A DNA stretch of 64,000 nucleotides from Pseudanabaena sp. SR411 (GCF_002251945.1 NZ_NDHW01000084.1:62158-126157), one strand, 5' to 3'; counted from the first letter of the stretch, positions 42,288 through 52,241 are shown. Notes: generated by a model not told the origin, from the letters alone. A program made the numbers and translations.

Positions 42288-44957
42288 GTGACTGTTGCTG
42301 TTTCTGTTTCTTCGCCTAATGTCCAGATTCCGACCGCTTCGGGAATTTATATTACGATTCACGGTCACTTTTATCAGCCTCCGCGTGAAAATCCATACCT
42401 GAATGCGATCGAGCGGCAAGAAAGCGCAGCTCCTTTTCATGACTGGAATGCGCGGATTCACCATGAATGTTATCGACCCAATGCCTTTTCACGGATTGAG
42501 CGTTATGACGGCAAGATCGTGAAGATTGTCAATAACTATGAGTACATGAGTTTCAACATGGGGCCAACATTGCTCTCATGGATGGAATTTCACGATCGCG
42601 ATACCTATCAAGCCATTTTAGATGCCGATAAACGCAGTGCCGATCGCCTTAATGGTCATGGTAATGCGATCGCGCAAGTGTATAACCACATCATTATGCC
42701 CTTGGCAAATTGGCGCGACAAATTGACGCAGATTCGGTGGGGCAAGGAGGATTTTAAGGCAAGGTTTGGGCGCGAAACTGAAGGGATGTGGCTTGCCGAG
42801 ACAGCCGTTGACTATGAAACCCTAGAAGCTCTGGTTTTAGAAGGGATCAAGTTTATTATTCTTGCGCCATCACAGGCTCAGCGTTGTCGTCCCATGCCCA
42901 CAAAAGACAATCCCAATCCTGCATGGGAAGAGGTGGGTGGAGCGCAGATTGATCCCAACCGTCCCTATCGTTGCTATTTACGTCGCCATAATTCCAGTAG
43001 CAGTAATGTGTCGGAACTGGGGCAGTTCCATTTACCTGCGGATACAGATGCTTATATCGATGTATTTTTCTATGATGGTCCCATTTCTCGCGATATGGGA
43101 TTTGGCGATCTTCTAGGAAGTTCTCATAATTTTGCGAAGCGGATCAGTCAAGCAGTGCGCGGGGATCATCGTCCGCATCAGATTGTTTCTGTGGCAACCG
43201 ATGGTGAAACCTTTGGACATCATAAGCACTTTACGGAAAAAACTCTTTCATATGCCTTTGTCGAAGAGTTTCCCAAACGCGGTTGGAATGTTACTAACTA
43301 TGCTCATTATTTAAGTCTCTTTCCGCCCCAATGGGAAGCGGAACTAAAGTCCGTAACCGCTTGGAGTTGCGCCCACGGAGTCGATCGCTGGCAAGGCGGT
43401 TGCTCCTGTGGCGGTGAAGGCACTAGCTATCAACTACTATGGCGGCGACCCTTAAGGGATAGCCTTAACTGGTTGCGCGATCGCATGGCAACGGTATATG
43501 TGGATATTGGGCGCAAATATTTTAATGATCCTTGGGAAGCCCGCGATCGCTATATTGATGTTCTGAAATATTCACTACGTGATGGGCTTGCTGAACATTC
43601 ACCCGTTTTAGAGAAGTTCTTTGAAGAACAATGCGGCAATAAGGTATCGACATCTGCCCAGAAGATAGACGCTTTGCGACTGTTAGAAATGCAGCGCCAT
43701 GCCTTACTCATGTTTACTAGCTGTGGTTGGTTCTTTGAAGAATTATCACGGCCTGAAACCGTGCAGATTTTGCGCTATGCCGCTAGAGCGATCGAACTAG
43801 CCGCCGATGTTGCAGGAGTTTTACTGGAAGATGAATTTATTCATCGCATGGCAAAAGCCACCAGTAATCTGCCTGAATTTAAAGATGGCGAAGGTGTATT
43901 TCGGCATCAAGTGGCGACTAATCGGATTACACTTGCTCAAGTTGCCGCTCAATATGCCCTGAGTTCAACTTTTGGCAATTATGCGCGATCGCAGCAAATT
44001 TATTGCTATCAGATCCAACAGCAGGATTATCAACTGCAACGAATTGGCTCCATGTCCTTAGCGATCGGGCAAATTCAACTAGTTTCGGGAATTACTCAAG
44101 AATCTGTAAATTATATTTTTGCAGTGCTGCACCTCGGTGGTGATGACTTCCATTGCTGTATCCAACCCTTTACAGGAAGACGCGAATATGAGGAGATCAA
44201 GGCAACCTTGTTTAAGGTTCTCAAACAAGCGAATACGGCGGCAGTAATTCTGGCGATGGCTAGTAACTTTAGTGGTGAGCAGTTTAATCTGCATCATCTC
44301 TTTGCCGAGGAGCGTCATCGGATTTTGCGGATGCTTGCTGACGAGACCTTAACCAGACTCGATCAACTATATGAGCAAGTTTATCGCGACAACTATGGAA
44401 TTCTGATCTCCTTCCGTCGAGATGATTTACCAGTACCGCGTGAACTGCAAGTCGCTGCGGATATTGTCTTAAACAATCGTCTCACAGAGGAACTTAAGCG
44501 CTTGGAAACAGGTGCATCCCTTCCCAATGTGGGATTAGATGCAGTGGCGATCGAGGCAATCAATCTAGGTTGCAAGTTTACCCATGAAGAAGATGCCAAA
44601 ATTCTTGAAAATTATATTTTGAGACAAATTCAGCAACTTTCCCAACTTCAAGATATTGATGAAAAGTCACTCTTTAACTATCTCAATCAGATTGAGCAGT
44701 CCTTAGTGATTAGTGATCGCCTAAATCTCAAGCTAAATCTCAATCTCTCTCAAGAGGCTTTTCTGGATTATCTATCATCACGGATTGCCCCTAAATGTGT
44801 ACTTGCGAGACAGATTCTCGATTTGGAATCTGTCCAGAAGCAACCAATTCACATTGAGGTAAATCTTTGTGAAAGCATTTCTAATTTGGAGCTACATCAG
44901 TTAATTGATACGGCTAGCAAGTTAGGAATTGCCACTGAAGCTTGGCTTCATGACTAA
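42288..44957 (+). CDS. Glycoside hydrolase family 57 / DUF3536 protein
   Basis: GH57 enzymes act on alpha-glucans (amylase, branching or debranching activity). The 889-residue protein begins after a GTG start (AAGGGA upstream) with the GH57 opening YITIHGHFYQPPRENPYL; other segments are WHEW-like GWFFEELSRPETVQ, GDGEMFGHH-like ATDGETFGHHKHF and RWGKEDFKARFGRETEGMW, matching the N-terminal catalytic half, and the C-terminal helical half is the DUF3536 part. It is one of the large cyanobacterial GH57-DUF3536 proteins, whose substrate is not established. A nucleophile Glu is likely in the GRETEGMW segment. Confidence 0.88.
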   Translation: MTVAVSVSSPNVQIPTASGIYITIHGHFYQPPRENPYLNAIERQESAAPFHDWNARIHHECYRPNAFSRIERYDGKIVKIVNNYEYMSFNMGPTLLSWMEFHDRDTYQAILDADKRSADRLNGHGNAIAQVYNHIIMPLANWRDKLTQIRWGKEDFKARFGRETEGMWLAETAVDYETLEALVLEGIKFIILAPSQAQRCRPMPTKDNPNPAWEEVGGAQIDPNRPYRCYLRRHNSSSSNVSELGQFHLPADTDAYIDVFFYDGPISRDMGFGDLLGSSHNFAKRISQAVRGDHRPHQIVSVATDGETFGHHKHFTEKTLSYAFVEEFPKRGWNVTNYAHYLSLFPPQWEAELKSVTAWSCAHGVDRWQGGCSCGGEGTSYQLLWRRPLRDSLNWLRDRMATVYVDIGRKYFNDPWEARDRYIDVLKYSLRDGLAEHSPVLEKFFEEQCGNKVSTSAQKIDALRLLEMQRHALLMFTSCGWFFEELSRPETVQILRYAARAIELAADVAGVLLEDEFIHRMAKATSNLPEFKDGEGVFRHQVATNRITLAQVAAQYALSSTFGNYARSQQIYCYQIQQQDYQLQRIGSMSLAIGQIQLVSGITQESVNYIFAVLHLGGDDFHCCIQPFTGRREYEEIKATLFKVLKQANTAAVILAMASNFSGEQFNLHHLFAEERHRILRMLADETLTRLDQLYEQVYRDNYGILISFRRDDLPVPRELQVAADIVLNNRLTEELKRLETGASLPNVGLDAVAIEAINLGCKFTHEEDAKILENYILRQIQQLSQLQDIDEKSLFNYLNQIEQSLVISDRLNLKLNLNLSQEAFLDYLSSRIAPKCVLARQILDLESVQKQPIHIEVNLCESISNLELHQLIDTASKLGIATEAWLHD

Positions 44958-44979
44958 TAACCATTTAAGAATTGTCTAG

Positions 44980-45053
44980 ATCCACCCCAGCCCCCCTTAA
45001 AAAAGGGGGAGAATTAAATTCTTCCCCCTTTTTAAGGGGGATTGAGGGGGATC
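44980..45053. repeat. Family C palindromic element, copy 2
   Basis: A 74-base palindrome starting GATCCACCCCAGCCCCCC and ending GGGGATTGAGGGGGATC, with inner TTAAAAAAGGGGGAGAA and TTCTTCCCCCTTTTTAA arms. It is the inverse-oriented partner of 26901-26975 and lies between the GH57 gene and nadC. Confidence 0.8.
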
Positions 45054-45191
45054 TCTTAGAGCTTTTGACCTCAGAAAGTAATTCTTGAATATGTTCTAAA
45101 TCATACTTTCTAAACTTTAGTAGCCTTTCATAAATAGTTTCCACAGTTTAGTTAGAAACTTTTTCTCAATCATTTAACAAATACCTAGATA

Positions 45192-46046
45192 ATGCTCCCT
45201 CCTTTTATTGTTTTAGATCCGATCCTCGAAGACTGGTTGCGCGAAGATATTGGACGAGGCGATCGCAGTACCAGTGGTTTATTCCCAAATGGTTATGCTC
45301 CCCTTGGCAAAGCAGTATGGATTGCGAAAGCTGATGGCATAATTGCAGGGTTACCAGTTGCCGCTAGAGTATTTCAATTGTTGGATCAATCAGTAAATTT
45401 TGTGGCGATCGCGCAGGATGGGAAGCCTGTAAAATCTGGTGACTTGATTGCAGAAATTAATGGTAGTCTCGCTACATTGCTAATGGGTGAACGGGTTGCT
45501 TTAAATCTAGTCATGCGATTATCGGGAATTGCTAGTGCGACTGCGGAATATGTCAAAGCGATTTCTAGTACAAAAGCTCGTCTAGTCGATACTCGTAAAA
45601 CTATTCCTGGGATGAGATTATTAGAAAAATATGCCACATTTATCGGTGGGGCGATCAATCATCGCTATGGCTTAGATGATGCGGTGATGCTCAAGGATAA
45701 TCACATCGCAGCGGCGGGAGGTATCACCGAAGCAGTGCAACGTGTACGTGAGAACATTCCATTTACGACATCAATTGAAGTGGAAACTGAGTCAATTAAT
45801 CAAGTCAAAGAAGCAATGCAGCTAAATTTGGATGTGATTATGCTGGACAATATGCCATTGTCGATGATGAGTGAGGCGATCGCTTTAATTCGTCAGCATA
45901 GTCCCCAATCTAAAACCGAAGCTTCGGGCAATATTACCCTCGATACGATTGCTCAGGTTGCAGAGCTAGGCGTAGATTATATTTCCACTTCGGCAATGGT
46001 GACGCGATCACATTGGCTCGATATTAGTATGCGAATTAGCTCCTAA
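45192..46046 (+). CDS. nadC: Nicotinate-nucleotide pyrophosphorylase (carboxylating)
   Basis: NadC converts quinolinate and PRPP to nicotinate mononucleotide in NAD synthesis. The 284-residue protein has the N-terminal DWLREDIGRGDRSTSGLF, the family core RLSGIASATAEYVKA, VDTRKTIPGMRLLEKYA and HRYGLDDAVMLKDNHI, then the SIEVETES and LDVIMLDNMPL segments and EASGNITLDTI near the C terminus; all are expected for this phosphoribosyltransferase. Active-site Arg, Lys and Glu/Asp positions are present. No nadA or nadB neighbour. Confidence 0.95.
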   Translation: MLPPFIVLDPILEDWLREDIGRGDRSTSGLFPNGYAPLGKAVWIAKADGIIAGLPVAARVFQLLDQSVNFVAIAQDGKPVKSGDLIAEINGSLATLLMGERVALNLVMRLSGIASATAEYVKAISSTKARLVDTRKTIPGMRLLEKYATFIGGAINHRYGLDDAVMLKDNHIAAAGGITEAVQRVRENIPFTTSIEVETESINQVKEAMQLNLDVIMLDNMPLSMMSEAIALIRQHSPQSKTEASGNITLDTIAQVAELGVDYISTSAMVTRSHWLDISMRISS

Positions 46047-46048
46047 AT

Positions 46049-46081
46049 AATAAAGTACCGAGCTTCGCGCTGCACTTTATT
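46049..46081 (+). terminator. Hairpin after nadC
   Basis: AATAAAGT and ACTTTATT (8-base arms) enclose a GC-rich centre ACCGAGCTTCGCGCTGC that forms an inner stem. It starts three bases after the stop. The AAGC/GCTT loop again appears. Confidence 0.5.
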
Positions 46082-46114
46082 ACCCTAAACACAATACCCA
46101 TTTCATAACAAATT

Positions 46115-47005
46115 ATGCAAGAAAGTATTTTTACAACTTTAATCTTACCCATTGCTTTAGCCTTAATCATGCTGGGGATGGGTCTATCGCTAAAGTTTGA
46201 GGATTTCCAACGGATCACCAAATATCCTAAGGCTGTGTCGGTGGGATTATTCAGTCAAATCTTGCTGCTACCAATCATCGGCTTTGTAATTACCCAAATT
46301 GTGCCAATGCCGCCTGCGATCGCTGTGGGTCTGGTGATCATTGCCATTTCTCCTGGTGGTGTGTCATCAAACATGATTACTTACCTCGCAGGTGGAGATG
46401 TCGCGTTATCGGTGACACTGACGGTATTTAGTAGCATTATCACCATATTTACGATTCCGATACTTGCAAATCTGGCTCTAAATCATTTTCTCGGACAGAG
46501 TGCAGCGATCGCCTTGCCAATTGGAACGACAATGGTACAGATCTTTTTAATTACAATTATTCCCACTGCAATAGGAATGTATATACAGTATAAGTTTCCT
46601 GAGCTTGCCCGCAGCTTAGAGAAAGTTACTAGTCGCCTAGCGATCGGCTTTCTCGCTTTAATTATTCTGATTCTAGTTATTCGCGAGTGGAGTCGCTTAC
46701 CTGAGTTTATTTTGCAAGCTGGAGCAGGGGTGGTTTTACTGAATATATTCTCAATGGCAGCAGGTTTTGTGATCAGTAAACTGCTAAAGCTTAGTCCACC
46801 GCAGCAAATTTGTGTAGCGATCGAAGTTGGTATTCAGAATGGAACTTTAGCGATCGCGATTACAGCAGGAATGTTGGGTAATCAAGATATGGCAATTCCT
46901 GCGGCTATTTATAGTCTGTTTATGTATATGACTGGATTTGGGGCAATTCTCTATGGCAAGAGCTTATCGAAAACTGCCTCAGTTCAAACCTCAAAATACA
47001 ATTAG
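46115..47005 (+). CDS. Bile acid:sodium symporter (BASS) family transporter
   Basis: BASS proteins are sodium-coupled carriers for organic anions such as pyruvate or bicarbonate; the substrate here is not known. The 296-residue protein has nine to ten hydrophobic segments. The typical pattern includes ALIMLGMGLSLKFEDFQR, ISPGGVSSNMITYLAGGDVA and VAIEVGIQNGTLAIAITAG, the crossover helix region with the conserved NGTLA/IQNGTL. It stands between nadC and a hairpin-rich region. The gene stop lies within the start of the following hairpin. Confidence 0.88.
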   Translation: MQESIFTTLILPIALALIMLGMGLSLKFEDFQRITKYPKAVSVGLFSQILLLPIIGFVITQIVPMPPAIAVGLVIIAISPGGVSSNMITYLAGGDVALSVTLTVFSSIITIFTIPILANLALNHFLGQSAAIALPIGTTMVQIFLITIIPTAIGMYIQYKFPELARSLEKVTSRLAIGFLALIILILVIREWSRLPEFILQAGAGVVLLNIFSMAAGFVISKLLKLSPPQQICVAIEVGIQNGTLAIAITAGMLGNQDMAIPAAIYSLFMYMTGFGAILYGKSLSKTASVQTSKYN

Positions 47006-47030
47006 CGGCGCTTCGCGCCGCTAATTGTAT
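46996..47030 (+). terminator. Hairpin at the end of the BASS gene
   Basis: The 16-base arms 46996-47011 (ATACAATTAGCGGCGC) and 47015-47030 are exact complements around TTC. The stop codon lies inside the left arm. The right end of the arm overlaps the next large palindrome by three bases. Confidence 0.7.
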
Positions 47031-47092
47031 AGCAATCCTAATGTAATTGATAGAGTTCAGCACACTCTATCAATTACATTAGGATTGCTATA
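47028..47092. repeat. 28-bp-arm palindrome upstream of the DUF29 gene
   Basis: The arms 47028-47055 and 47065-47092 are exact reverse complements starting TATAGCAATCCTAATG; the loop is TTCAGCACA. The right arm ends in TATAAT, so the palindrome may supply or cover a -10 box for the gene at 47123. TATAGCAATCC-type ends are also seen near 54411. Confidence 0.75.
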
Positions 47093-47122
47093 ATAGAAAT
47101 ATTATTTACAGGAATGCAAGCT

Positions 47123-47635
47123 ATGAGCGTTACATTCACCGATGAAGTCTTACAAACATTACCCTCAGATAATGAGGATATCTATAATCGTGACTACTGT
47201 TTGTGGGTTGAGTTGATGATGCAGCTTTTGCACGAAGGTAAATTGACGCAACTAGATATTCCTCATCTAATAGAAGAACTTGACGACATGAGTGGGAGTC
47301 AGAGAGATGCTCTTGAAAGTAATTTAGAAATAATCTTGATGCATCTATTAAAATATTGCTTCCAGCCACAGTTGCGATCGCGTAGTTGGCTATTAACTAT
47401 TTTTGAACATCGCAATCGCTTAAAAAAAGCTTGCAAGCGCAGTCCTAGTCTACATCGCTATTATCAAGAAGTATTTCCAGAATGCTATCAAACAGCGAGA
47501 AAATTTGCCTCACTAGAAACGGGTTTGCTGATATCTGATTTTCCTGAGACTAGCCCCTTTACACCAGAACAGGCTATAGATATAGATTATTTTCCATTAG
47601 AATTAAGTAAAGGAACAGAGAGTCCAGAATTATGA
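47123..47635 (+). CDS. DUF29 domain protein
   Basis: DUF29 proteins are expanded in cyanobacteria and of unknown function; the fold is helical. This one has the family opening with an acidic (DYCLWVELMMQLLHEGKL) N half, DIPHLIEELDDMSGSQRDAL, an RSRSWLLTIFEHR-type middle and the acidic C terminus. Length 170 residues from the ATG at 47123, chosen because AGGAA lies 8 bases upstream; an ATG nine bases earlier is the alternative. The next gene starts four bases before its stop, so the two form an operon. Confidence 0.82.
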   Translation: MSVTFTDEVLQTLPSDNEDIYNRDYCLWVELMMQLLHEGKLTQLDIPHLIEELDDMSGSQRDALESNLEIILMHLLKYCFQPQLRSRSWLLTIFEHRNRLKKACKRSPSLHRYYQEVFPECYQTARKFASLETGLLISDFPETSPFTPEQAIDIDYFPLELSKGTESPEL

Positions 47636-47934
47636 CAGTAACTATTGTTGATATTGGTACACTTATTGTCTGCTCTCCTGATATTTGTGGCAATCGACCT
47701 CGTATTGCAAGAACTCGTATGACTGTTGGACGGATTGCAACTTTGTGGCAGCAAGGTTTGAATGCAGAAGAAATTCAGGATGAGTATCCCCATTTGAAAT
47801 TAGAGCAAATTTATGCGGCTCTGGCTTACTATCACGCAAATAAAGCAGAGCTTGATGCATCTTTAGCTAAAGATTTGATGGATTACGAAAACTATCGAAA
47901 AGTCTTTTCTCAAGAGCAAAAGGTTGAGGTGTGA
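47632..47934 (+). CDS. DUF433 protein (antitoxin-like)
   Basis: DUF433 proteins are short winged-helix-like proteins often found with PIN or DUF5615 toxins. The 100-residue product has the family signature ICSPDICGNRPRIARTRMTV-like: here CSPDICGNRPRIARTRMTVG then WQQGLNAEEIQDEYPHLKLE, which is the DUF433 helix-turn-helix. The start overlaps the DUF29 gene by four bases (ATGA). No PIN toxin is adjacent; the partner is a DUF29 protein. Whether they form a toxin-antitoxin pair is unproven. Confidence 0.8.
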   Translation: MTVTIVDIGTLIVCSPDICGNRPRIARTRMTVGRIATLWQQGLNAEEIQDEYPHLKLEQIYAALAYYHANKAELDASLAKDLMDYENYRKVFSQEQKVEV

Positions 47935-47985
47935 CCAAAATCAGGAAGTTCAATTTCTTGGAGACTATTTGAGAAACTTATAATT

Positions 47986-49587
47986 ATGGAATATGCGATT
48001 GATTTTGGGACGAGTAATACTGTTGTTGCGAGAATTAATGAGAATGGAGAGATTGAAACTGTCAAGTTAGATGCTTATAGTAGTTTTATTGCCGACAATC
48101 CACCGTTAATTCCTAGTTTTGTTTATGTACAGGATGCTGTCAAAGAGCAGGTGTTAATTGGTCAGGAAGTTAGCGATCGCGGTTTAGATAAAAAAAGCAT
48201 CAAAGGTGAGCCGCGATTTTTTAAAGCTTTTAAACGGGCGATCGGTTCTAACGTGTCGATGTTTGTGCCAGAAATTGATGGACGCGAAGTGGAATTTGAA
48301 CTGGTAGGAGAATGGTTCTTAAAGAGGATTATTAATTGCTTGCCTGATGCTGACTCACTAATCTTTACTGTTCCTGTCGATAGCTTTGAGTCCTATCGAA
48401 ACTGGTTAGGCAAAGTTTGCGAGAAGTTAACCGTTGATCAAGTCCGCATCCTTGATGAACCAACGGCGGCAGCTTTGGGTTATGGGCTTAATGGTGATGG
48501 TGAAACTCTTTTAGTGGTGGATTTTGGTGGTGGAACTTTAGATTTATCCTTAGTGAAATTATCATCAGGACAGGCTCAAACTGCGGTCAATCAGCCTAAA
48601 TCACCTCTAGGCTTTTTACTGAAATGGGGCGATCGCACGATCAAAAATACATCTACATCCAATAATCAAAGTTCACAAACAGCAAAGGTTTTCGCAAAAA
48701 CAGGTCAAAATCTCGGCGGGATTGATATCGATAACTGGATTGTTGATTATTTCCATAAGGAGTTAGGATTACCCAAAAATTCTATCGTAACGCGCTTAGC
48801 AGAACGTATTAAAATCTCTCTTTCGAGCAATGAATCATTAACGGAAGTCTATTTTAACGATCAAACCTTTGAATCCTATGAATTGACATTAACGCGATCG
48901 CAGTTAAATCAAATCCTTGAACAACAGAAATTTTTTGCTAATCTCGATCAAGCTCTTGATCGTATTCGTCAACAAGCAACGCGCCAAAATATTGACCTAG
49001 ATAAGGTTGATGCAGTTCTCCTTGTCGGTGGCACATCCCAAATCCCTGCGGTGAAAGAATGGGCGTTGAAACATTTCCCATCGGAAAAAGTAAAAGCTGA
49101 TAAACCCTTTGAGGCGATCGCTCATGGAGCAGTTTCCCAAGGCTGGGAATTGCAAGACTTTCTCTATCACAGTTATGGTGTGCGCTATTGGGATAAAAGA
49201 TACAAAAAACATAACTGGCATACCATTGTTAAATCTGGTACTACCTATCCCTTGGAAAAGCCAGTAGAACTTACTCTCGGCGCATCGGTTGCCGATCAGC
49301 CCAGCATTGAGCTAGTCATCGGTGAGTTAGGTGAAACCAATGTAGAAGTGTATTTTGAAGATGAGAGGCTGGTAACCCGTGTTTTAGATGGTAAACAAGT
49401 TGCTGTGCAGATTCTTAATGAAAACAGCAAAGCGATCGCTCAACTCGATCCGCTTGGTCAAACGGGTAGCGATCGCATTAAAGTCCTCTTTCAAGTAGAT
49501 CAAAAGCGAACATTGCGAATTACAGTTCAAGACTTGTTAACGAAGCAGAACCTGTTAGACGATGTAGCTGTAGTACAACTCGTATAA
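47986..49587 (+). CDS. Hsp70 family protein
   Basis: The 533-residue protein is a DnaK-like ATPase. Recognisable parts are the phosphate-1 loop DFGTSNTVVARINENG, the connecting DEPTAAALGYGLNGDG, phosphate-2 VVDFGGGTLDLSLV and the adenosine loop VLLVGGTSQIPAVKEW. The substrate domain after about residue 390 is short and the helical lid seems to be missing, so it is a truncated-type Hsp70 homologue rather than the housekeeping DnaK. It starts 51 bases after the DUF433 gene on the same strand. No DnaJ or GrpE neighbour. Confidence 0.9.
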   Translation: MEYAIDFGTSNTVVARINENGEIETVKLDAYSSFIADNPPLIPSFVYVQDAVKEQVLIGQEVSDRGLDKKSIKGEPRFFKAFKRAIGSNVSMFVPEIDGREVEFELVGEWFLKRIINCLPDADSLIFTVPVDSFESYRNWLGKVCEKLTVDQVRILDEPTAAALGYGLNGDGETLLVVDFGGGTLDLSLVKLSSGQAQTAVNQPKSPLGFLLKWGDRTIKNTSTSNNQSSQTAKVFAKTGQNLGGIDIDNWIVDYFHKELGLPKNSIVTRLAERIKISLSSNESLTEVYFNDQTFESYELTLTRSQLNQILEQQKFFANLDQALDRIRQQATRQNIDLDKVDAVLLVGGTSQIPAVKEWALKHFPSEKVKADKPFEAIAHGAVSQGWELQDFLYHSYGVRYWDKRYKKHNWHTIVKSGTTYPLEKPVELTLGASVADQPSIELVIGELGETNVEVYFEDERLVTRVLDGKQVAVQILNENSKAIAQLDPLGQTGSDRIKVLFQVDQKRTLRITVQDLLTKQNLLDDVAVVQLV

Positions 49588-49647
49588 TCCTGTGTTCGTC
49601 GCGCCCGCAACATACGACCAAAATAAGACTATTTTGTAATGATGGAC

Positions 49648-50133
49648 TTAGGCGATCGCTTCCCAGTTAGAAAAAGTTGCTGCTTGTCCCCACAATTTGC
49701 CGTTTTTGTCCACCACATTCCAGATAATTGCTTGATTGATATAAAAGCGATCGCCTGTACTCGCAATCCGAATCCCGCGATAATCACTGATATATCCTTG
49801 GGATTTTGCCTGCGCCAATAGTTGTTCTCTTTCACTACGTTCTATTGGTTCAGCCGTATAGCGTGATGGTGTTGTGATAAAAGTAGCCCAATCCATCTGC
49901 CATAAATCAAGCGCTTTTTGATTGCCATAGTTAAGAATCGGATCGACTTGAGTGCCGTGGGAAACAACTACAAAATTTGCATTAAATAATAAATCGGCTA
50001 TTTCTTCTGGTAATTGGCGATCGGCGATTGGTATGAGAGTGTCGCCAGTCCAATGGTGAAAGCTATAGAGTAATAACTGAATATGTTGTAATAGTTCTTT
50101 TTGTAACCAAGGTTTTGATTGATTTGTATTCAT
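49648..50133 (-). CDS. MEKHLA domain protein
   Basis: MEKHLA is a PAS-like domain also found at the C terminus of plant HD-ZIP III proteins. The 161-residue protein matches the pattern of the bacterial stand-alone form: HFVVVSHGTQVDPILNYGN-like text (VVSHGTQVDPILNYGNQKAL), DLWQMDWATFITTPSRYTAE and GYISDYRGIRIASTGDRFYI. The ligand is unknown. It is alone on its strand; a family B element starts nine bases upstream of its ATG. Confidence 0.85.
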   Translation of the reverse strand: MNTNQSKPWLQKELLQHIQLLLYSFHHWTGDTLIPIADRQLPEEIADLLFNANFVVVSHGTQVDPILNYGNQKALDLWQMDWATFITTPSRYTAEPIERSEREQLLAQAKSQGYISDYRGIRIASTGDRFYINQAIIWNVVDKNGKLWGQAATFSNWEAIA

Positions 50134-50141
50134 AATTTGTC

Positions 50142-50245
50142 TTACAGCGCTTTGCGCTCAAACCCGAACCAAGAATTTTTGTAAAAGTGTTGTAAAGCAA
50201 CACTTTTACAAAAATTCTTGGTTCGTTTGATCAGTAATTGCAGTA
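50142..50245. repeat. Family B element, copy 2
   Basis: TTACAGCGCTTTGCGCTCAA leads to a hairpin with exact 28-base arms (50165-50192 and 50198-50225, GTGTTG-TAAAG-CAACAC centre) and then GTTTGATCAGTAATTGCAGTA. The flanks match copy 1 at 14103 base for base over long stretches while the arms differ. It lies directly upstream of the MEKHLA gene. Confidence 0.78.
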
Positions 50246-50304
50246 GGTTGTCTAAATCAAATATATGACAACATCTACTCAGTGCAAACAATAATCACAT
50301 CTCA

Positions 50305-50346
50305 AAAAAAAGTAGGAGCAGTTCACGAACTGCTCCTACTTTTTTT
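50305..50346 (-). terminator. Terminator of ftsH
   Basis: AAAAAAGTAGGAGCAGTTC and its complement are exact 20-base arms (50305-50324 and 50327-50346) around AC. On the minus strand the stem ends in eight T residues. It begins nine bases after the ftsH stop, so it is a strong intrinsic terminator. Confidence 0.9.
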
Positions 50347-50354
50347 AATGGATT

Positions 50355-52241
50355 TTAGATTTGAGGAACAAAGCGTTCTTTTACAGGAACAGATGTGTAC
50401 TCAGAAACAATGCGACGGAACTCATCACCATCTAGAGTTTCATTCTCAACTAGAAGATCAACAACGCGATCGATTGCGGCTCGATTTTCGTACACAATCT
50501 GAAGTGCTGATTGATAGCATTTCTGCACGATCGCACGAACTTGCTGATCGATTTTTGCCGAAACATCTTCAGAATATTGCGATCCACCACCCATGCTACG
50601 TCCGAGAAATACCTCAGAGGTTTGACCCTCAAGGGCTAGTTGACCAATGTTGGACATGCCATAACGAGTCACCATTTGACGCGCCATGCCACTGACCTGT
50701 TGCAAGTCTCCACCGGCTCCTGTAGTTACTTCCGCAGAGCCAAATACTGCCTCTTCCGCCGCACGACCACCAAGAGCAGCCGTGATCCTTGCAAGGATTT
50801 GACCACGTGAAACTAGGGTTTGTTCTTCATCGGGAGTAAACCATGTTAAACCAGCCGCTTGACCTCTAGGAATCAAGGTAACTTTTTGAACTGGATCGTG
50901 ATCCTTAAGCAATGTACCGACGATCGCATGACCAACTTCGTGATAGGCAATCAAACGCTTATTACGGCTATCGACAAGGGCTTTACCTTCCAGTCCCGCA
51001 ATCACGCGATCAACGGCATCATCAATTTCTGCCATCGTCATCGCATCCTTACGACGACGAGCAGTGAGAATCGCAGCTTCATTCAAGAGGTTAGCGAGAT
51101 CAGCACCAGCAAATCCGGGGGTACGACGGGCGATCGCTTCTAAAGAAACTTCAGGGCTAATCTTTTTGTCACGGGCATGAACGTTCAAAACTTGCAAACG
51201 ACCTTTGATGTCAGGTGGATCAACACCAATTTGGCGATCAAAACGACCGGGACGCAATAGTGCGGAGTCAAGCACATCAGCACGGTTAGTTGCCGCAATT
51301 ACGATGACACCAGAGTTACCTTCAAATCCATCCATTTCTGTAAGGATTTGGTTAAGGGTTTGTTCGCGTTCATCATTACCGCCACCAATACCAGCGCCGC
51401 GTTGACGACCCACCGCATCAATTTCATCAATAAAGATGATACAAGGAGCGTTTTCCTTGGCTTTCTTGAAAAGGTCGCGCACTCGTGATGCACCGACACC
51501 AACAAACATTTCGACAAACTCAGAACCCGAAACTGAGAAGAAAGGTACACCTGCTTCACCAGCGATCGCCTTAGCCAGCAAAGTTTTACCAGTTCCAGGA
51601 GGACCAATCAATAAAACACCTTTGGGAATCTTTGCACCAACCGCAGTAAAGCGTTCGGGCTTTTTCAAGAAGGTGACAACTTCTTGTAGCTCTTCTTTAG
51701 CTTCTTCAATACCTGCAACATCATCAAACTTCACGCCAGTTTGAGCATCCATCGCAAAACGAGCTTTAGATTTACCAAAATCCATCGCTTGTCCGGGACC
51801 ACCCATTTGATTAGAGCGACGGAACAAGAAAAACAAACCAGCAATTAAAGCGATCGGAAAAATTAAGTTACTAATAAAGCCCCAGATTGCACCATTGTTG
51901 CTTGGTGGATAAATGGCTAGATCGATGCCGCCTTCGTTGAGTTTATCCATCAACTCAGGTGCATAGAGTGGCAAATCAACTCTAGCACGTTGCTCTTTGC
52001 CTTCAATTTGGGGATCGGTTGCTACGATTACCGCCGTGCGACCACCATCAAAAATATCAACTTTGCGTACCCGATGTTCATCAAGATACTCAAGGAATCT
52101 TCCGTAGGCGATGCGGGTATTAGCCGCATTCACAGTGGGACGGCTAGGTGCGGGACGGGCTACTAAAGTCTGCCATCCAAAAAAGCCGATGATCGCTATG
52201 GGCAGTAACCACAGCAGTGCAGTTCTCCAAGAGGATTTCAT
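50355..52241 (-). CDS. ftsH: ATP-dependent zinc metalloprotease FtsH
   Basis: FtsH is the membrane AAA protease; in cyanobacteria homologues degrade damaged photosystem II and other membrane proteins. The 628-residue protein has a membrane segment at residues 7-25, a short external domain, a second segment ([19 protein letters not shown], about 110-130), the AAA core ([20 protein letters not shown], Walker [16 protein letters not shown], arginine-finger region) and the zinc HEXGH motif HEVGHAIVG. One of several FtsH paralogues usual in cyanobacteria. Confidence 0.95.
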   Translation of the reverse strand: MKSSWRTALLWLLPIAIIGFFGWQTLVARPAPSRPTVNAANTRIAYGRFLEYLDEHRVRKVDIFDGGRTAVIVATDPQIEGKEQRARVDLPLYAPELMDKLNEGGIDLAIYPPSNNGAIWGFISNLIFPIALIAGLFFLFRRSNQMGGPGQAMDFGKSKARFAMDAQTGVKFDDVAGIEEAKEELQEVVTFLKKPERFTAVGAKIPKGVLLIGPPGTGKTLLAKAIAGEAGVPFFSVSGSEFVEMFVGVGASRVRDLFKKAKENAPCIIFIDEIDAVGRQRGAGIGGGNDEREQTLNQILTEMDGFEGNSGVIVIAATNRADVLDSALLRPGRFDRQIGVDPPDIKGRLQVLNVHARDKKISPEVSLEAIARRTPGFAGADLANLLNEAAILTARRRKDAMTMAEIDDAVDRVIAGLEGKALVDSRNKRLIAYHEVGHAIVGTLLKDHDPVQKVTLIPRGQAAGLTWFTPDEEQTLVSRGQILARITAALGGRAAEEAVFGSAEVTTGAGGDLQQVSGMARQMVTRYGMSNIGQLALEGQTSEVFLGRSMGGGSQYSEDVSAKIDQQVRAIVQKCYQSALQIVYENRAAIDRVVDLLVENETLDGDEFRRIVSEYTSVPVKERFVPQI

